From positions 1-7,511 of the forward strand of contig DMDP01000060.1 in the NCBI GenBank assembly GCA_003445475.1: a DNA stretch of 7,511 bases, in the 5' to 3' direction. The notes under the pieces are model-generated. The model saw only the letters and a program-made list of their open reading frames with translations, was not told the DNA's origin and searched no databases. This DNA comes from Peptococcaceae bacterium. Lineage in GTDB: Bacteria > Bacillota > Desulfotomaculia > Desulfotomaculales > UBA12532. Made by a program: the position numbers and the translations under genes. Below are positions 5,170 through 7,511 of this stretch, piece after piece; the first letter of the stretch is position 1; the number at the start of each line of letters is the position of its first letter.

Positions 5170-7511
5170 ATGGTGCGGCTGAGAAAGCATCTTCCACGCT
5201 TGACGGCGATTCTGGTTGTGCTCGCCATCATCCAGGTATTGTGTGTCCCTGGCGGTGCCGCCGGTGCACCGCCCCAGGGACGGGCGGTGCCCAAGCATCT
5301 CGGTGCAGAAAGGACCCCGGCCTTTGTACCGGGCGAGGTGATCGTCAAGTTCAAGGACGAGGAGGTGAAGGGTAAATCCTGCGCGGCGGCCGCGGTGGAC
5401 TTCGCAGCGGCGCACGCTGCTTTAGGTCTGGCGCCGGCGCGGACGCTACCGCACGGGGCGGTACTCTTCAAAACCGCGGCGGACGTGCCCCAGGCCGTGG
5501 CGGAGCTGAAAAGAGACCCGCGGGTGGAGTACGCCCAGCCGAACTTCGTGTTCCGGGCTGCTCTGCCGAACGATCCCCTTTTGGGCATGCAGTGGGGGCT
5601 TACCGATGCGGTTTACGGCGTGGGGGCGGAGCAGGCGTGGCAGTACACGCAGGGGTCGCCGGGCGTCGTTGTGGCCGTTCTGGACAGCGGCGTGGACTAC
5701 AACCACCCCGACCTGGCGGGTCGGGTGGCGAAGGGATATGACTTTGTGAACAGCGACGGTGACCCGATGGACGACAACGGCCACGGGACGCACGTGGCGG
5801 GCATCATCGCGGCTGTAACCAACAACGATGAAGGGATCGCCGGGATAGCACCAGGCGTCAAGATTATGGCCGTGAAGGTGCTGGACGCCGCGGGAGTCGG
5901 TACCACGAGTACAATTGTCTCTGGCATCGACTACGCCGCGCAGCACGGGGCCAGGGTGGTGAATATGAGCTTCGGCTCATACGAGTTCGACCGGTTACAG
6001 TACGACGCCATTAAAGCCCACCCGGAAATTTTGTTCGTCGCTGCAGCCGGAAACGGTGGTCCCGATGGGGTTGGAGATGATAATGACAAGACACCTGTTT
6101 ATCCGGCTAATTACTGTAAGGAAAACCTCGTAGACGGCACAACTTACCCCGCCCTCCCCAACATCGTGAGCGTGGCGGCGCTGGCCGAATCGCGTTCCAA
6201 TCCGGGCTTCCTGGCCGGGTTTTCCAACTACGGTGCGAGTTCTGTTGGTCTGGCCGCTCCCGGGGAAAACATCATGAGCACCGTCCCTGCGCCGCCAGCA
6301 GACGGCGGGGTGGCCCTTGCGGTTTACGACGCGGTTTACGGGTACAGGGTTATGTTCTGGGGTTTCGGGGCGGAGGATCTGGCCACGCCTGAGGCGGTCT
6401 ACGACAGCATCGTCCGCACCGTCTACGGTTTTTTGGGGATCACCCCTGCCGAAACGCAAACAAAGCCCCTGCTCTTAGTGGACGACGACCAGAGTGGGAC
6501 TTACGGTACGCCTCCGGACGATTTCACTCTTCTCGATGTAAGTTCATACTACTGTAATGCCCTCAGCATCGCCGGCTACGTCTACACTCTCTACACGGTG
6601 CGGAACGGTGATAACGGCCCGGCTGTGGACGCCACCGTGTACAGCGGTGTTGTCTGGTTCACGGGGCATGCCTGGTGCAGCGACCCCGGTACGGGTAAGC
6701 TACCAAATCTCACTCTAAGTGACCGGGATCGTCTGGCGCAGTACTTGAAAGCTGGCGGCAGACTGTTCCTTAGCGGCGCGGATGCGGGCTGGTTGATTGA
6801 CTATACCGACTTCTACACGGAATACCTACGCGCCCGCCTTGTGAACGAATGGCAGGGACCAAGCGTTCTAGAAGGAGTCTATGAACCGTTCACCGAGAGC
6901 ACTTACCGGCTCAGCCCGTTTAACGTTCTCGACCCCCGCTGGATCGACATCTTAGCCCCTAACGGGGACGGTGCGAGGACGGTTCTAAGTTATCTCCCCT
7001 ACGAGGCCTGGTCCGGCACCTCCATGGCCGCGCCCTTTGTCTCCGGGGCGGCGGCCCTGGCCCTCTCCCTGCGGGGCGACCTGCCGCCCGCTCAGGTAAT
7101 AGGCATTCTCAAGGACCAGGTCACGCCTCTGCCCGCGCTCGCCGCTAAAGTCGCCTCCGGCGGCACGCTGAACGCCGCCACGGCGCTGGCCTATGTGAAG
7201 TCGCTGCCCCTGCCCGGCGGCGGAGGCGCAGGCGGCGGTGGCGGTGCCGGCGGGGGTGGTGGCGGCGGTGGTGTTGCGCCGCCGAAGGAAGAGGAGTGGC
7301 CGGGCGTGGCCGAGATCACCGCTACCGGAACAAAACAGACGGTTAGCGTCCTCGACGGCCGGGTGACGCTTGACATCCCGGCGGGCGCGCTGCCGGAGGG
7401 CGCGAAAGTGACGGTTAAGCTGGTGTCCGAAACGGCGGAGAACGCGCCCGCGGGCGCCGTGGCGGCGAGCCCGGTGATCTCCGTGGAGGCTACCGCGCCG
7501 CCGGCCAGGCC
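5170..7511 (+). CDS. Secreted subtilisin-like (S8) serine protease with an insertion in its catalytic domain, 3' end outside window
   Basis: At least 780 residues, still open at the right edge. Residues 1-33 form a signal peptide (MVRLRKHLPRLTAILVVLA, then GGAAGA). Residues about 52-130 (GEVIVKFKDE to VEYAQPNFVF) are a propeptide of the inhibitor I9/fervidolysin type. The S8 triad is D172 (VAVLDSGVDYNHPDL), H205 (DNGHGTHVAG) and S618 (SGTSMAAPFVSG), with oxyanion N295 (AAAGNGG), so it should be active. N295 to S618 is 323 residues against 66 in subtilisin, because about 235 residues (roughly 375-610) separate LAAPGENIMSTVP from SGTSMAAP. After the domain come a glycine linker (683-701) and a beta-type domain (VTLDIPAGALPEG). 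ATG 5170 has GGAGG eight bases upstream. It lies after a terminator; I see no promoter of its own in the short gap. Confidence 0.92.
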   Translation, partial: MVRLRKHLPRLTAILVVLAIIQVLCVPGGAAGAPPQGRAVPKHLGAERTPAFVPGEVIVKFKDEEVKGKSCAAAAVDFAAAHAALGLAPARTLPHGAVLFKTAADVPQAVAELKRDPRVEYAQPNFVFRAALPNDPLLGMQWGLTDAVYGVGAEQAWQYTQGSPGVVVAVLDSGVDYNHPDLAGRVAKGYDFVNSDGDPMDDNGHGTHVAGIIAAVTNNDEGIAGIAPGVKIMAVKVLDAAGVGTTSTIVSGIDYAAQHGARVVNMSFGSYEFDRLQYDAIKAHPEILFVAAAGNGGPDGVGDDNDKTPVYPANYCKENLVDGTTYPALPNIVSVAALAESRSNPGFLAGFSNYGASSVGLAAPGENIMSTVPAPPADGGVALAVYDAVYGYRVMFWGFGAEDLATPEAVYDSIVRTVYGFLGITPAETQTKPLLLVDDDQSGTYGTPPDDFTLLDVSSYYCNALSIAGYVYTLYTVRNGDNGPAVDATVYSGVVWFTGHAWCSDPGTGKLPNLTLSDRDRLAQYLKAGGRLFLSGADAGWLIDYTDFYTEYLRARLVNEWQGPSVLEGVYEPFTESTYRLSPFNVLDPRWIDILAPNGDGARTVLSYLPYEAWSGTSMAAPFVSGAAALALSLRGDLPPAQVIGILKDQVTPLPALAAKVASGGTLNAATALAYVKSLPLPGGGGAGGGGGAGGGGGGGGVAPPKEEEWPGVAEITATGTKQTVSVLDGRVTLDIPAGALPEGAKVTVKLVSETAENAPAGAVAASPVISVEATAPPAR
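7216..7272 (+). repeat. Glycine-codon tract encoding a flexible linker
   Basis: Nineteen codons, seventeen Gly and two Ala, in the pattern G4-A-G5-A-G8, flanked by LPLP and VAPP. All four GGN codons occur but GGC and GGT dominate, so the DNA is a low-complexity GGC/GGT tract prone to slippage. In the protein it separates the protease domain from the C-terminal region. Confidence 0.9.

Noticed and set aside
5995..6459. 154-residue - strand frame and similar ones at 5446-5946 and 5142-5588
   Set aside because: They are shadows of the S8 protease, whose forward frame carries the catalytic triad and stays open from 5170 to the window end.

Overview
The window looks like accessory DNA from a Gram-positive bacterium, probably a thermophilic or anaerobic Firmicute of the Moorella/Desulfotomaculum type. 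This is inferred from strong AGGAGG-type ribosome sites, GTG and TTG starts, a moderately high GC content, and a secreted protein that ends in a copper-amine-oxidase-like 'stalk' domain next to a secreted subtilase. No marker gene fixes the taxon.

The left third (about 1-2532) is a toxin-antitoxin island. It holds three complete type II modules in alternating orientation. Module 1 (129-669, +) is an AbrB/MazE-like antitoxin with a RelE/ParE-fold toxin. Module 2 (766-1472, -) is an AbrB-like antitoxin with a VapC-like PIN-domain ribonuclease. Module 3 (1808-2266, +) is a small helical acidic antitoxin with a second ParE/RelE-fold toxin. The module 2 promoter is a perfect sigma-A consensus overlapped by two tandem 20-bp repeats, a likely autoregulatory operator. 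Gene debris surrounds the modules: a 42-bp sequence repeated on both sides of module 1, a 91-bp truncated copy of the PIN gene at 2410-2500, and a 32-bp perfect repeat at 1571-1602 and 2501-2532. The order of the last two suggests a duplicated vapBC copy that lost about 655 bp internally.

The middle (2533-2770) has no gene. It holds a long nested imperfect hairpin and further small stems, and it leads into a 768-residue secreted surface-type protein (2771-5077). That protein has a signal peptide, four diverged repeats of about 145 residues, and a C-terminal stalk domain. A strong intrinsic terminator follows at 5094-5125.

The right end (5170 to beyond 7511) is a secreted S8 serine protease, open at the window edge. 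It has a signal peptide, a propeptide, a complete Asp/His/Ser triad, and an unusual insertion of about 235 residues before the catalytic serine. A polyglycine linker then leads into a beta-type domain. The surface protein and protease probably act together at the cell envelope, though this rests only on adjacency.

I see no phage, IS transposase, CRISPR array, tRNA or rRNA. The most unusual items are the split subtilase domain, the structured leader, and the duplicated and decayed TA debris with its 32-bp repeat.
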